Positions 45,091 to 55,625 of a DNA stretch of 64,000 nt are shown piece by piece (position 1 is the stretch's first letter; each line of letters begins with the position of its first letter). Location: the NCBI GenBank assembly GCA_030144965.1, contig JAMPUU010000026.1:310001-374000 (forward strand), given 5' to 3'. Both the position numbers and the translations under genes were made by a program. This DNA is from Nitrospira sp. BO4. GTDB lineage: Bacteria; Nitrospirota; Nitrospiria; Nitrospirales; Nitrospiraceae. The notes below the pieces were generated by a model. The model did not search any database and was not told where the DNA came from. It worked only from the letters and a program-made list of their open reading frames with translations.

Positions 45091-46265
45091 AAAAAGCATT
45101 GCTGGCACTGGCAGACGGAACCGTGTTCGAAGGCCGTGCGCTTGGCTTTGAAGGCGAAGCGCTCGGAGAAGTCGTCTTCAACACGGCCATGACCGGCTAT
45201 CAAGAAATACTGACTGATCCGTCGTACAAAGGGCAGATCATTACGATGACCTGTCCGCAAATCGGCAACTATGGCGTGACGCCGGAAGACGTGGAATCCC
45301 GTCGATCATGGGCGGAAGGGTTTGTGGTCATGGAAGCCAGCCGCCTTGTCAGTAACTGGCGGAGCAAGCACACTCTTCAAGAGTCATTGATGGAGGCGAA
45401 GGTCGTCGCGATCGAGGGAATCGATACCAGAGCCTTGACGAGACACCTGCGCGAACATGGGTCACAACAGGGAGTCATCACACATCTTGATCTCGATCAT
45501 GAACGGGCGGTCGGCCGAGCTCGGCAGGCTCCAAGCATCATCGGTCGGGATTTGGCCGCCGAAGTGACATGCACGCACGCATATGAGTGGACGGCGGGAA
45601 CCGAGGATTGGGTACCGGTGCCCACTGCGAACGGTCGGGATAAGGAAAGCTCTCGGAGATGGCACGTCGTTGCCTATGACTTCGGTATCAAACACAATAT
45701 CCTCAGGCGATTGGTCGATGTCGGTTGCCGCGTGACGGTCGTGCCCGCCGCAACATCTGCGGCAGAAGCCGAGGCACTCCAGCCGGACGGCATTTTCCTC
45801 TCAAACGGTCCGGGTGATCCTGAGGGCGTTCCCTATGCGGCCCGGGCGGTGGAGCAGCTGATCGGGCGCTATCCGATCTTCGGCATTTGTTTGGGGCATC
45901 AGATTCTCGGTTTGGCGTTCGGCCTCAAAACATACAAATTGAAATTCGGTCACCATGGAGCCAATCATCCCGTCATGGATCTTCGCACGAGAAAGGTCGA
46001 AATTACCTCGCAGAACCATAATTTCGCGGTGCACGGTCCTGCGTCTCTGCTGGAAGTCCCGAAGGTTCCTCCGGTGATCGACACGCGGTTCGGAACACTC
46101 TCGCTCACCCACGTCAGCTTGAATGATCACTCGGTTGAAGGGATGGTGTGTCTCGATCATCCGGTCTTTTCGGTCCAATATCACCCGGAGGCGGCACCGG
46201 GTCCGCATGATGCCGCCTACTTGTTCGATGAATTTGTGCGACTCATGGAGAATCATCATGCGTAA
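45087..46265 (+). CDS. carA: Carbamoyl-phosphate synthase small subunit
   Basis: A 392-residue glutaminase subunit. The N-terminal domain reads [20 protein letters not shown] and [17 protein letters not shown]. The class I amidotransferase domain has catalytic Cys268 in GICLGHQ and the His/Glu pair in [12 protein letters not shown]. It hydrolyses glutamine and passes ammonia to CarB. carB lies 2 kb downstream, separated by two peptidase genes. It overlaps the DUF4149 gene by 4 bp and sppA by 8 bp. Confidence 0.97.
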   Translation: MKKALLALADGTVFEGRALGFEGEALGEVVFNTAMTGYQEILTDPSYKGQIITMTCPQIGNYGVTPEDVESRRSWAEGFVVMEASRLVSNWRSKHTLQESLMEAKVVAIEGIDTRALTRHLREHGSQQGVITHLDLDHERAVGRARQAPSIIGRDLAAEVTCTHAYEWTAGTEDWVPVPTANGRDKESSRRWHVVAYDFGIKHNILRRLVDVGCRVTVVPAATSAAEAEALQPDGIFLSNGPGDPEGVPYAARAVEQLIGRYPIFGICLGHQILGLAFGLKTYKLKFGHHGANHPVMDLRTRKVEITSQNHNFAVHGPASLLEVPKVPPVIDTRFGTLSLTHVSLNDHSVEGMVCLDHPVFSVQYHPEAAPGPHDAAYLFDEFVRLMENHHA

Positions 46266-47208
46266 TCATATTGTGATGGGAGTGTTTGGACTCTTGCTGT
46301 CCGGCTGTACGTTCAACTTTCCACTGTTTCCCGGTCCCGGGCCTTTGCAAGAAGCCCAGGTGGATGGAACGGGAAAGGCCAAGGTGCTGCTGGTCGAGAT
46401 CTCCGGAATGATCAGTTCTCAGGAGAAGGAGGGATTCCGGCCCATCCCCAGTATGATTGCGAGCGTGAAAGAACAGCTGACACGCGCGGCAAAGGACGAG
46501 AACGTCAAAGCCGTCGTGCTCCGCATCAACACGCCTGGGGGAACGGTGACGGCGTCGGATATTATTTATCACGAACTCAAGACGTTCAAAGCGACTCGGA
46601 AGATCCCGATTATCGCCTCTATCATGGACCTGGGGACGTCGGGCGGGTACTATATTGCAGCAGCCGCTGACACGGTGATGGCCCACCCTTCGTCCGTGAC
46701 CGGGAGCATCGGCGTCATCATGCTCACGATGAACGCGCGGGGGCTGTTGGAAAAAGTGGGAGTCGAGGCGACGGCGGTCACATCGGGACCACGCAAGGAC
46801 ATGGGCTCACCGTTTCGGACCATGACGACGGAAGAACGGGCGATCTTTCAGGGATTGATCGATTCGTTTTATCAGCGATTCTTGACCATCGTGCAGGAGG
46901 GCCGCTCCAACTTGCAGATGGAGCAGATCAAGCGCTTGGCGGACGGGCGGATTTATACCGGCGAGCAGGCAAAAGCGGCTGGTTTAGTCGATGAAATCGG
47001 CTACCTGGAAGATGCCGTTGAGTTAGCCAAGAAGAAAGCCGGGCTGACGGAAGCCCGGGTCGTGACGTATCAACGTCCCGGTGAGTATTCCAACAATATG
47101 TATTCCAAGATGCTGGCGCCCGGCGGATTGGCGGGTCTCGCCGATCTCGACCTGATGTCGTTCGTCAAAGGGGGAACCCCGCAATTCATGTACTTGTGGA
47201 TGCCGTAG
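46258..47208 (+). CDS. sppA: Signal peptide peptidase SppA, short form
   Basis: A 316-residue S49 peptidase. It starts as a lipoprotein ([14 protein letters not shown], Cys17), and has the catalytic Ser128 in [15 protein letters not shown] with the general base Lys180 in [12 protein letters not shown]. The single-domain length is like B. subtilis SppA rather than the two-domain E. coli form. It degrades cleaved signal peptides or misfolded envelope proteins. The ATG at 46258 overlaps carA by 8 bp; an upstream in-frame ATG lies inside carA. Confidence 0.94.
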   Translation: MRNHIVMGVFGLLLSGCTFNFPLFPGPGPLQEAQVDGTGKAKVLLVEISGMISSQEKEGFRPIPSMIASVKEQLTRAAKDENVKAVVLRINTPGGTVTASDIIYHELKTFKATRKIPIIASIMDLGTSGGYYIAAAADTVMAHPSSVTGSIGVIMLTMNARGLLEKVGVEATAVTSGPRKDMGSPFRTMTTEERAIFQGLIDSFYQRFLTIVQEGRSNLQMEQIKRLADGRIYTGEQAKAAGLVDEIGYLEDAVELAKKKAGLTEARVVTYQRPGEYSNNMYSKMLAPGGLAGLADLDLMSFVKGGTPQFMYLWMP

Positions 47209-47271
47209 GAAAGAGCGCCGATCTCATGCCTGGTACTATAATGATGATCGGCTTCGATGTAGGGAATTGGG

Positions 47272-48231
47272 ATGGCGCAGCACGAAGGTCAGGAGACCGA
47301 CATCGTATTCTCGAGATCCATCGGTCGGCGCGCGCTGATTCTGCACGGCGTTCGAGGGATACTGGGGTTGTCTTGCCTCCTGAGGATGGGGGCAGCAGGC
47401 GGCCTATTCTCGGCCCTGGCGGGGTGTGTTCGCGCCCCGGGAACGGCGCGTGATCAGTTTATCTACATCTCCGAGGAGAAAGAAATTGCGATGGGTATTG
47501 GCGCATATAGGGAGTTGCTGCGCCAAGCTCCGGTCAGCGAGGACCTTGAATTGAACGAGCTGGTCAACCGGGTCGGCAATCGCATTGCCGCCGTCGCCCA
47601 TAAACCCGAATATCAATGGGAGTTCGCTGTCATTCGGGATGATCGCACGATCAACGCATTCGCTCTCCCGGGCGGCAAGGTGGCCGTCTTCACGGGGATT
47701 TTGAAGATCACCAAGAATGAAAACGGCTTGGCGACCGTGATCGGGCACGAAGTGGCGCATGCGCTTCAGCGCCACGGGGCGGAGCGCTACAGTCGGGGGA
47801 TTCTCGAAACGGTCGGACAACTCGGCGCCCTTGCCGCCGGGGCTGCCGCCGGCCGTCCGGATGCCGCCATGGCTGCCATGAGCGCATATGGGGTAGGGGT
47901 GTCATTACCGTTTGGCCGAAAACAGGAATCGGAAGCCGACTACATCGGACTCCGATTGATGGCGCAGGCCGGTTATGACCCTCGTGAGGCGGTGCCTTTT
48001 TGGGAACGGATGAGCGGGTGCCCCCGGCAAATGATCGACAAGGTCTGCTTTCGATCGCAGCACAATATCCCGGAATTTCTATCTACTCACCCTTCCGATC
48101 TGGCGCGCATCAACCAGATCGAAAGCTGGCTCCCTGAGGCCTTGAAATATTACCACGCAGCGCACGGGGACGAGGGGCCCTCTCCGACTCCCTATCAGCC
48201 GAAGATTGGGCCTGTGCTTCCATCCAGCTGA
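47272..48231 (+). CDS. M48-family metalloprotease, lipoprotein-like
   Basis: A 319-residue Zn peptidase of the BepA/LoiP type: [10 protein letters not shown] (His159, Glu160, His163) and a second Glu in [19 protein letters not shown] hydrophobic N-terminus ends in ALAGC (Cys52), a likely lipobox behind a long, Arg-containing start ([13 protein letters not shown]), so it is probably a periplasmic lipoprotein acting in outer-membrane protein quality control. It lies 63 bp after sppA and 20 bp before carB. Confidence 0.92.
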   Translation: MAQHEGQETDIVFSRSIGRRALILHGVRGILGLSCLLRMGAAGGLFSALAGCVRAPGTARDQFIYISEEKEIAMGIGAYRELLRQAPVSEDLELNELVNRVGNRIAAVAHKPEYQWEFAVIRDDRTINAFALPGGKVAVFTGILKITKNENGLATVIGHEVAHALQRHGAERYSRGILETVGQLGALAAGAAAGRPDAAMAAMSAYGVGVSLPFGRKQESEADYIGLRLMAQAGYDPREAVPFWERMSGCPRQMIDKVCFRSQHNIPEFLSTHPSDLARINQIESWLPEALKYYHAAHGDEGPSPTPYQPKIGPVLPSS

Positions 48232-48251
48232 TCCGACTATCACGAGACACT

Positions 48252-51200
48252 ATGCCAAAACGGACGGACATTCAGTCAATCCTCATGATCGGTTCCGGTC
48301 CGATCGTCATCGGTCAAGCGTGTGAGTTCGACTATTCCGGTACCCAGGCCTGCAAGGCGCTCAAGGCGGAAGGCTATCGCGTCATCCTTATCAACAGTAA
48401 TCCGGCGACGATCATGACGGATCCGGAAATGGCCGATCGAACGTATGTGGAGCCGATTACCTTGGATGTGCTTGAAAGGGTGATCGACCGCGAGCGCCCC
48501 GATGCGTTGTTACCGACGATGGGCGGGCAAACGGCTCTCAATGCCACCATGGGGTTGGTCAAGCGAGGGGTGCTTGGGAAGTATAACGTCTCGCTCATCG
48601 GCGCCTCGGCGGAGGCCATTCATAAAGCAGAGGATCGGGAAGCGTTCAAACAGGCGATGCAACGAATCGGTCTGCGAGTACCGAAGAGCGGGACCGCGCA
48701 CACTCGACAGGAGGCCGTCGCCATCCTGGAAACGGTCGGTTTTCCGGCGATCATTCGGCCATCGTTTACGATGGGGGGGACCGGGGGAAATATCGCCTAC
48801 AATCGGGAGGAATTCGAGAAGCTGATCGATTGGGCGCTGGCCATGAGTCCGGTCAGCCAAGTGCTGATCGAGGAATCGGTCATCGGGTGGAAAGAGTATG
48901 AACTCGAGGTCATGCGCGACCTAAAAGACAATGTCGTGATCATATGTCCCATTGAGAACTTCGACCCTATGGGCGTGCACACGGGAGACAGCATCACCGT
49001 CGCGCCTGCGATGACGCTGACCGACAAAGAATATCAACGGATGCGGGACGCGGCGCTTCGAATCATCCGAGAGATTGGGGTCGATACGGGAGGATCGAAC
49101 ATTCAGTTCGGCATCAATCCGGCAAACGGCGAGATGGTGGTCATTGAAATGAATCCACGGGTGTCTCGGAGTTCCGCATTGGCGTCGAAGGCGACCGGAT
49201 TTCCGATCGCCAAAATCGCCGCCAAGCTCGCGATCGGTTATACGTTGGATGAGATCACCAACGACATCACCGGAGTGACCAAAGCGTCTTTTGAACCGGC
49301 GATCGACTATGTCGTGGTCAAGATTCCGCGCTTTGCGTTTCAGAAGTTTAAGGGAGCCGATCCGACGTTAACCACGCAGATGAAGTCTGTCGGTGAGGTC
49401 ATGGCGATCGGGCGCACATTTAAGGAGTCCTTGCAGAAGGCCATTCGCTCTCTGGAGTTGGACCTCGACGGATTAGTCTCACGGTTCGGACTCGATCGAG
49501 GTATCCCGGCTGAGTTTGACCGTCAAGCCGCGGCCGACAAGCTGGGCCGTAAGCTGCGCACACCGCTTCCGGAACGACTCTGGTACCTGGCCGACGGCAT
49601 GCGGATGGGATTGACGAATGAAGAGCTGTTCGCGACGACAAAGGTCGACCCCTGGTTTCTGGAGCAAGTGAGAGAGTTGGTCGATTTCGAGCGGAAGCTG
49701 GTCGAGCATGCCGCCATCCCTGATGTCGTTCTGAGCGGTGGATTACTCTGGAACGCCAAGGAACTTGGATTCTCCGATGATCGGATCGCGCGGTTGCTCG
49801 GATGCGAGGCGGAAGCGGTCAGAAAAGCGCGTACGGAGCAAGCGGGGCGAGGGGTCACCTATAAGCGCGTCGATACCTGCGCCGCGGAATTTGAGGCGCA
49901 GACGCCGTATCTCTATTCCACCTACGGGCGTGAGTGTGAAGCCCGGCCGTCAGACCGGCAAAAGGTGGTGATTCTCGGTGGAGGTCCCAACCGAATCGGT
50001 CAGGGGATTGAATTCGACTATTGTTGCGTCCACGCGGCGATGGCGCTTCGAGAGGAAGCCATCGACACGATCATGGTGAACTGCAACCCGGAAACCGTGA
50101 GTACCGATTATGACACGTCGGATCGGCTGTACTTCGAACCGCTGACGCATGAGGACGTGCTCAATATCATCCAGCGCGAACAACCGATCGGAGTGGTCCT
50201 GCAGTTCGGGGGGCAGACGCCGTTGAAACTTGCGCTTCCGCTCTCAAGAGCGGGGGTGAAGATTCTCGGGACCAGCCCTGATGCCATCGATCTGGCGGAA
50301 GACCGGGAACGCTTTCGAGAGCTTCTGAATAGGCTGGGCTTACGCCAGGCCGAAAGCGGGACGGCTCGATCAGTGGACGAAGCCGTGCAGATTGCCGAAG
50401 GGATCGGCTATCCGGTCATGGTACGTCCTTCCTATGTGTTGGGTGGACGGTCGATGCAGATCGTTTACGACCGAGCGGGTCTCCTGGAATACATGCACTC
50501 GGCGGTCAAGGCATCACCCAATCATCCCGTGTTGATCGACAGGTATCTCGCGGATGCCATCGAAGTCGATGCCGACGCGATTTCGGACGGTGAAACCGTG
50601 GTCGTGGCAGGCATTATGGAACATATTGAGGAAGCCGGCGTCCATTCCGGCGACTCGGCTTGCTCGCTGCCTCCGTATACCTTGGATAAGGATATTGTGC
50701 GCGAGATCGAGCGGCAAATGTGCGTGCTGGCGAGGGAACTCGGCGTCGTTGGGCTGATGAACGCGCAGTTTGCCGTTAAGGGCCGGACCATATATGTCCT
50801 TGAGGTGAATCCTCGAGGGTCCCGCACTGTGCCCTTCGTCAGTAAAGCGATCGGCGTGCCATTGGCGAAATTGGCCATGAAGGTGATGATGGGAAGAACC
50901 CTCACGGAACTGGGCTTTACCGACGCTCCACCGCCGAAGCACTTCTCGGTCAAAGAAGCCGTGTTTCCGTTCAATAAATTTCCCGGTGTCGATGTGCTGC
51001 TGGGTCCGGAAATGAAGTCGACCGGGGAGGTGATGGGCATCGATGGTGATTTTGGGTGGGCCTTCGCGAAATCGCAAGCAGGGGCCGGGGCGGTGCTGCC
51101 GACGTCGGGTACGGCGTTCATCAGCGTGAAAGAATCCGATCGTCCAGCCGCGCTTGAAGTGGGGCGACACCTGAGTAAGCTTGGGATGCATATCCAGGGG

Positions 51201-51503
51201 ACCAGCGGGACGGCCGAATACTTGCGTCACCATGGTCTTGATGTGGAGGTCGTCAACAAGGTAAACGAGGGGCGGCCGCATATCGTGGACCATATTAAGA
51301 ACGGTTCGGTGGCCCTTGTGGTCAATACCGTACGGACCGCTTCGGCGCATGTCGACTCATTGTCGATCAGGCGGGAAGCGCTACATCGCGGCATCCCGTA
51401 TTTTACGACGATGCGAGGAGCCTATGCGGCGGTGATGGGAATCGAAGCGATCATGAAAAAGGATCTGGCGATTCGCACATTGCAAGAATATCATCGGGCG
51501 TAA
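48252..51503 (+). CDS. carB: Carbamoyl-phosphate synthase large subunit
   Basis: A 1083-residue synthetase with two homologous ATP-grasp halves. Each begins with the GSGPxxIGQxxEFDY motif (first half [20 protein letters not shown], second half [20 protein letters not shown]). A methylglyoxal-synthase-like allosteric domain follows from about 950. It makes carbamoyl phosphate for pyrimidine and arginine synthesis. Length is normal. It is separated from carA by two peptidase genes. greA follows 22 bp later. Confidence 0.98.
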   Translation: MPKRTDIQSILMIGSGPIVIGQACEFDYSGTQACKALKAEGYRVILINSNPATIMTDPEMADRTYVEPITLDVLERVIDRERPDALLPTMGGQTALNATMGLVKRGVLGKYNVSLIGASAEAIHKAEDREAFKQAMQRIGLRVPKSGTAHTRQEAVAILETVGFPAIIRPSFTMGGTGGNIAYNREEFEKLIDWALAMSPVSQVLIEESVIGWKEYELEVMRDLKDNVVIICPIENFDPMGVHTGDSITVAPAMTLTDKEYQRMRDAALRIIREIGVDTGGSNIQFGINPANGEMVVIEMNPRVSRSSALASKATGFPIAKIAAKLAIGYTLDEITNDITGVTKASFEPAIDYVVVKIPRFAFQKFKGADPTLTTQMKSVGEVMAIGRTFKESLQKAIRSLELDLDGLVSRFGLDRGIPAEFDRQAAADKLGRKLRTPLPERLWYLADGMRMGLTNEELFATTKVDPWFLEQVRELVDFERKLVEHAAIPDVVLSGGLLWNAKELGFSDDRIARLLGCEAEAVRKARTEQAGRGVTYKRVDTCAAEFEAQTPYLYSTYGRECEARPSDRQKVVILGGGPNRIGQGIEFDYCCVHAAMALREEAIDTIMVNCNPETVSTDYDTSDRLYFEPLTHEDVLNIIQREQPIGVVLQFGGQTPLKLALPLSRAGVKILGTSPDAIDLAEDRERFRELLNRLGLRQAESGTARSVDEAVQIAEGIGYPVMVRPSYVLGGRSMQIVYDRAGLLEYMHSAVKASPNHPVLIDRYLADAIEVDADAISDGETVVVAGIMEHIEEAGVHSGDSACSLPPYTLDKDIVREIERQMCVLARELGVVGLMNAQFAVKGRTIYVLEVNPRGSRTVPFVSKAIGVPLAKLAMKVMMGRTLTELGFTDAPPPKHFSVKEAVFPFNKFPGVDVLLGPEMKSTGEVMGIDGDFGWAFAKSQAGAGAVLPTSGTAFISVKESDRPAALEVGRHLSKLGMHIQGTSGTAEYLRHHGLDVEVVNKVNEGRPHIVDHIKNGSVALVVNTVRTASAHVDSLSIRREALHRGIPYFTTMRGAYAAVMGIEAIMKKDLAIRTLQEYHRA

Positions 51504-51525
51504 GTCGTTCAGGAGCAAGTAGAGC

Positions 51526-52002
51526 ATGCCGACACCGATTACCAAGAAAGGCTATGACGCGTTAAAGGCGGAACTGGACCGCTTGCGCAAGATCGAGCGG
51601 CCCAAAGTGATCGAAGCGATCGCGGAAGCCAGAGCGCACGGCGATCTCAGCGAAAACGCCGAATACGACGCCGCCAAAGAACGTCAAGGATTTATCGAAT
51701 CGCGCATTTCCGAGCTCGAGACCAAGTTGGCCGAGGCCCGGGTGGTGGAAGTTGCGGGACGTACCAGCGAGACCATCGTGTTCGGCGCGACCGTTCTGGT
51801 GATCGAGCAGGAATCCCAGGCAAAGAAGCAGTATACGCTGGTCGGTCAGGACGAAGCCGATATGAAGTTCAACAAGATCTCAGTCCAGTCCCCTGTCGGT
51901 CGTGCGTTGATCGGGAAGCGGGTCGGAGATTTTGTTGAAGTGAAGACTCCCGTCAAGATGGTCGAATATGAGGTAGTGGAGATCAAGTTCGAGGAATGCT
52001 GA
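51526..52002 (+). CDS. greA: Transcription elongation factor GreA
   Basis: A 158-residue protein: N-terminal antiparallel coiled coil (YDALKAELDRLRKIERPKVI, then DLSENAEYDAAKERQGFIES, with the acidic tip region) and a C-terminal FKBP-like domain (ISVQSPVGRALIGKRVGDFV). It enters RNA polymerase's secondary channel and rescues backtracked complexes. Its place after carB is shared by several bacteria. It has AGGAGCAAG upstream. Confidence 0.97.
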   Translation: MPTPITKKGYDALKAELDRLRKIERPKVIEAIAEARAHGDLSENAEYDAAKERQGFIESRISELETKLAEARVVEVAGRTSETIVFGATVLVIEQESQAKKQYTLVGQDEADMKFNKISVQSPVGRALIGKRVGDFVEVKTPVKMVEYEVVEIKFEEC

Positions 52003-52003
52003 C

Positions 52004-52804
52004 GTGCCCGAGGCACGCCCTCTCATTGCCCTGCTGACAGACTTTGGCGAGCACGATTGGTTTGTCGCCAGCATGAAGGGTGTGATCCTGAGCATGAATC
52101 CCAACGCCAAGGTCGTCGATATCTCCCATCAGATTCCTTCTCATCAAATCGACGAGGCCGCCTATGTGCTGGAGGCCTGCTACCGCTATTTCCCGGAAGG
52201 GACGATCTACGTCTGTGTCGTGGACCCCGGCGTAGGAAGCGCCAGGCGGGCGATCCTTGCGACAACGTCGCGCTATAGTTTCCTGGCGCCGGACAATGGA
52301 TTGCTGAGCCGAGTATTGCAGAACGAACACCATGTGAAGATCCGGCAGATCGAGCATGAGCGGTATCGTCTTCCTTCGGAGGGGACCACGTTTGACGGCC
52401 GGGACCTGTTCGCGCCGGTCGCCGCGATGCTTGCGAACGGCGAGCCCGCGTCGTTTTTTGGCCCCGTCATCAGTGATCCGGTGAAGAGCCTCATTTGGAT
52501 GCCTCAACAAGACGGTCACGCCTTAATCGGACGGATCGATTACGTCGACCGATTCGGCAATCTCATATCCAATGTCACCGCGAAGCAGGTGCGGGAATTT
52601 CAATCGACCATGGGAGTCTCGAAGATCGAGATCCATATCGGAACGCACGTCATCGGCGAATTGGTGGGAAGTTACAGTCAAGGGGACTACGAGAGTCCAT
52701 CCGCCCTGATCAACAGCAGCGGCAACCTGGAAATCTTTCTGCAGGAAGATAACGCGGCCCGTTATCTGCAAGTGGGCGTGGGCGAAGAGATACGGCTCTG
52801 TTGA
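52004..52804 (+). CDS. SAM hydroxide adenosyltransferase (DUF62 / SAM hydrolase family)
   Basis: A 266-residue member of the fluorinase/chlorinase-like fold. Signature parts are LIALLTDFGEHDWFVASMKG, ISHQIPSHQIDEAAYVL, VCVVDPGVGSARRAI, APDNGLLSRV and DRFGNLISNV. Non-halogenating members hydrolyse S-adenosylmethionine to adenosine and methionine. The 21-residue loop of fluorinases is not evident, so a hydrolase is more likely. GTG start one base after greA's stop. It ends the pyr/car gene run and is convergent with lhgO (6-bp gap). Confidence 0.88.
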   Translation: MPEARPLIALLTDFGEHDWFVASMKGVILSMNPNAKVVDISHQIPSHQIDEAAYVLEACYRYFPEGTIYVCVVDPGVGSARRAILATTSRYSFLAPDNGLLSRVLQNEHHVKIRQIEHERYRLPSEGTTFDGRDLFAPVAAMLANGEPASFFGPVISDPVKSLIWMPQQDGHALIGRIDYVDRFGNLISNVTAKQVREFQSTMGVSKIEIHIGTHVIGELVGSYSQGDYESPSALINSSGNLEIFLQEDNAARYLQVGVGEEIRLC

Positions 52805-52810
52805 CGCAGG

Positions 52811-54010
52811 TCAGCTGACCGCCCGGTCGATGTGATCGCAGACATAGCTTGCAAAGGGGAGTGAACAGGTAAAGGCCGGAGAGACGGCATTGAGCACGTG
52901 CATGGATCGGTCGTCTCCCTCCAAGACGAAATCCATTTCAAGCTTTTTCTTGGTGATGTCGAGCAGTTGGGCCCTGATTCCCGGACGACCCCATTTGCGA
53001 TAGTTCCGCTCCTCCACTCCTTCCGCAAGTACCGAGGCAAGCGATACCATTTTGCTCATCGAGTATTTGGCGATTTCTTCAATCGCCAATCGTCGGTAGT
53101 CAAATCCCGCTCCCGTCATCAGACCGAGCCCTCGGCTCGCAACCTCGATCAGCTCACCCAGGTTGAAATTCCCGAACCCTTCGTAGTTTTCGCGCCACAG
53201 CGCCGGAATCGCCGTTGGGCCAATTTTGGCCTTTCCGTCGGCTGTGATGGTGAAGTGGACACCCAGGAACGGGTTTCTGAGATCCGGAACAGGGTAAATA
53301 TTGGTGCGAATGGCGCCAGGCGGCTCGTCAGAGTACAGATAAAGTCCCTTGAAAGGCAGAATCCGATACTTCTGTGAGAAGCCATAGTCCATGGCAATCT
53401 TATCAGCGTAGAGACCTGCGGCGTTCACGACGTACCCGGCTTCAATGGTGTCATGGTCGGTACGAACTCGTTTGTCGTCTCGTCCTCGATAGGCTCTGCC
53501 GCACTGAACCTGAATGCCTTCACGGATCGCATCCTGCTGCATCGCTTCGATGACCTGGAGCGGGTTGACCGTCGAGGTGCGGGGTGAGAACAGAGCTCTT
53601 TGGTATGTCTTGACGCGAGGTTCAATAGACTTGGCCTCTGCTTCTGTGATGGCTTGCAGTTCAATCCCATTGGCTTGGCCGCGGCGGAGCAATTCGTCGA
53701 GAGAAGGCAAGTCGGCTGCATCCTTCGCGACGACGAGCTTCCCGCACTTATTGAGCGCAATTCGTTTCTCGTCACAGTAGGCGGTCAGCCGCTCGTTTCC
53801 AAGACGCGTAAACCTCGCTTTAAGGCTGTCGGGGGAATAATAAAAGCCTGCGTGAAGTACGCCGCTATTGCGCCCACTGGCGTGGGCACCGCACGCCGGC
53901 TCCTTTTCAATCAATAACACACGGGTGTCAGGACGGCGTCTGCGGAGTTCACGGGCGACGCTGAGGCCGATGACTCCGCCACCGATGACGAGAAAATCAC
54001 AGGTTTGCAT
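52811..54010 (-). CDS. lhgO: L-2-hydroxyglutarate oxidase family protein
   Basis: A 399-residue FAD-dependent oxidoreductase of the DAO family. The Rossmann start reads DFLVIGGGVIGLSVARELRR and the segment EPACGAHASGRNSGVLHAGF is diagnostic of LhgO (YgaF). The middle includes GIQVQCGRAY and VVNAAGLYADKIA. It oxidises L-2-hydroxyglutarate to 2-oxoglutarate, passing electrons to the quinone pool. bioA lies 35 bp upstream on the same strand. No other pathway genes are adjacent. Confidence 0.92.
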   Translation of the reverse strand: MQTCDFLVIGGGVIGLSVARELRRRRPDTRVLLIEKEPACGAHASGRNSGVLHAGFYYSPDSLKARFTRLGNERLTAYCDEKRIALNKCGKLVVAKDAADLPSLDELLRRGQANGIELQAITEAEAKSIEPRVKTYQRALFSPRTSTVNPLQVIEAMQQDAIREGIQVQCGRAYRGRDDKRVRTDHDTIEAGYVVNAAGLYADKIAMDYGFSQKYRILPFKGLYLYSDEPPGAIRTNIYPVPDLRNPFLGVHFTITADGKAKIGPTAIPALWRENYEGFGNFNLGELIEVASRGLGLMTGAGFDYRRLAIEEIAKYSMSKMVSLASVLAEGVEERNYRKWGRPGIRAQLLDITKKKLEMDFVLEGDDRSMHVLNAVSPAFTCSLPFASYVCDHIDRAVS

Positions 54011-54045
54011 GGGGCCGGTTTTGGTTCACACGACTTCCGAGGAGG

Positions 54046-55425
54046 TCACAGTGATGCTCCATCGCTGAGCAGAGTGTCTATGGATTCTTGCAGAATTTCT
54101 ACCATTTTCTTCAAATCCTCGGAGGTCGTTGATAGTGGCGGCATGAGCACGAGCACGTTTCCGATGGGTCGGGTGATGAGTCCTTTCGAACGGGCGATCG
54201 ATGCGACACGGTGACCGACTTTGGCATCCAACGGATACGGCTCTTTGGCCTTCTTATCTCGGACCAATTCGATTCCCACCATGAACCCTTGCTGACGGAT
54301 GTCGCCGACATGAGACGTCTCGGCCAGTCGCTTCATCCAGAGCGCCAAGGCTTTGATCTTGGCCGATAATTTGGGGAGCGTCTTTTCCTGGCGAAAGACT
54401 TGGAGATTTGCGAGGGCCACGGAACAGCCCAGCGGATTGCCGGTAAAACTGTGTCCATGAAAGAAACTCTTGAACTCAGCGTAGGTTCCGAAAAAGGCTC
54501 GGTAGATTGTATCCGTCGTTAATGTCGCGGCGAGCGGCATGTATCCGCCGGTAAGCCCCTTGCTGATCGCCATCAGATCCGGGGTGATTCCCTCGTGCTC
54601 GCACGCGAACATCTTGCCGGTGCGACCGAATCCCGTCGCGACTTCGTCGGCAATTAACAAGACATCGTATTTGGTGCAGAGCTCGCGGATGCGTTTCAGA
54701 TAGCCGGGCGGCTGAGGGATCATGCCGGCGGCCGCTTGCATCAATGGTTCGATGATGAAGCCGGCCAACTCGCGGTGGCGGGTCTTGAGGATTCTCTCGA
54801 TCGGGTCAACGCAGGCCAAGCGGCACGACGGATAGGTGAGGTTCAAGGGACAACGGTAGCAATAGGGCGGTTCCGCCTCTAAGGTCGGAAAGAGCAACGG
54901 TTTGAACCGCGAATGGAAGACCTCGATGTTCCCGACGCTCACGGCGCCGATCGTATCTCCGTGATACGCCAGTTTCAGATGAAGAAAGGTGTTCTTTTGG
55001 CCGGCATCAGGGTGTCCCTGCTGCCAGTATTGAACGGCCATCTTGAGCGCGACCTCGACCGCCGTAGAACCGTTGTCGGAATAGAAGACGCGGGTAAGTC
55101 CTTTCGGCGCGATCCGGATCAACTCGCGGGCCAGCTCGATGGCCGGGGGATTGGAGAGGCCGAGGAACGTCGAGTGGGCGATGTTGTCGAGTTGCTGCTT
55201 GAGGGCACGGTCAAGGACCGGATGTCGATGCCCGTGCAGATTCACCCAGATGGACGAGGTGCCATCGAGATATGTCTTGCCCTCTGTATCGATGAGATAG
55301 GACCCCTTGCCGCGCTCGATGATGAGGGGTGCTTCCTGTTCCCATTCCTGCATTTGCGTGAACGGATGCCAGACGTATCGATGGTCCCATTCGACGAGTT
55401 GCCGGGTTGAGGGTTTTCGTGCCAT
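54046..55425 (-). CDS. bioA: Adenosylmethionine-8-amino-7-oxononanoate aminotransferase
   Basis: A 459-residue class III PLP aminotransferase. The N-terminal WHPFTQMQEW start is typical of BioA, with Asp260 in LLIADEVATGFGRTG and the PLP Lys289 in AISKGLTGG. It converts KAPA to DAPA in biotin synthesis using SAM as amino donor. A cluster of four cysteines (CYRCPLNLTYPSCRLAC, Cys189-205) sits in a loop. No other bio genes lie nearby. Transcribed with lhgO downstream. Confidence 0.93.
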   Translation of the reverse strand: MARKPSTRQLVEWDHRYVWHPFTQMQEWEQEAPLIIERGKGSYLIDTEGKTYLDGTSSIWVNLHGHRHPVLDRALKQQLDNIAHSTFLGLSNPPAIELARELIRIAPKGLTRVFYSDNGSTAVEVALKMAVQYWQQGHPDAGQKNTFLHLKLAYHGDTIGAVSVGNIEVFHSRFKPLLFPTLEAEPPYCYRCPLNLTYPSCRLACVDPIERILKTRHRELAGFIIEPLMQAAAGMIPQPPGYLKRIRELCTKYDVLLIADEVATGFGRTGKMFACEHEGITPDLMAISKGLTGGYMPLAATLTTDTIYRAFFGTYAEFKSFFHGHSFTGNPLGCSVALANLQVFRQEKTLPKLSAKIKALALWMKRLAETSHVGDIRQQGFMVGIELVRDKKAKEPYPLDAKVGHRVASIARSKGLITRPIGNVLVLMPPLSTTSEDLKKMVEILQESIDTLLSDGASL

Positions 55426-55568
55426 GGAGATCGAAAGGCGTCAGGCGTCAACGGTCATTCGTGGATAGTAAAGGATATCGTCTGGTTCATAACACGGTTG
55501 ATGCGTGACGGATGATGGACGAGAGCTTCGTCGGGCGCGGCGCGTGATTATAAGGGCGGGCGATTACT

Positions 55569-55597
55569 TTGACAACCTGGGAGGCAGTATTTATAAT
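55569..55597 (+). promoter_or_regulatory. Consensus sigma70 promoter of the lepA operon
   Basis: Perfect TTGACA (55569-55574), a 17-nt spacer and perfect TATAAT (55592-55597). It gives a transcription start near 55604 and a leader of about 22 nt before the lepA TTG at 55626. Probably strong and constitutive. Confidence 0.85.
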
Positions 55598-55625
55598 AAA
55601 CCGATGTTCACGAATGAGCTAGGAT

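Noticed and set aside
50514..51350. 278-codon minus-strand frame inside carB
   Set aside because: Antisense to the allosteric half of CarB with no recognised features.
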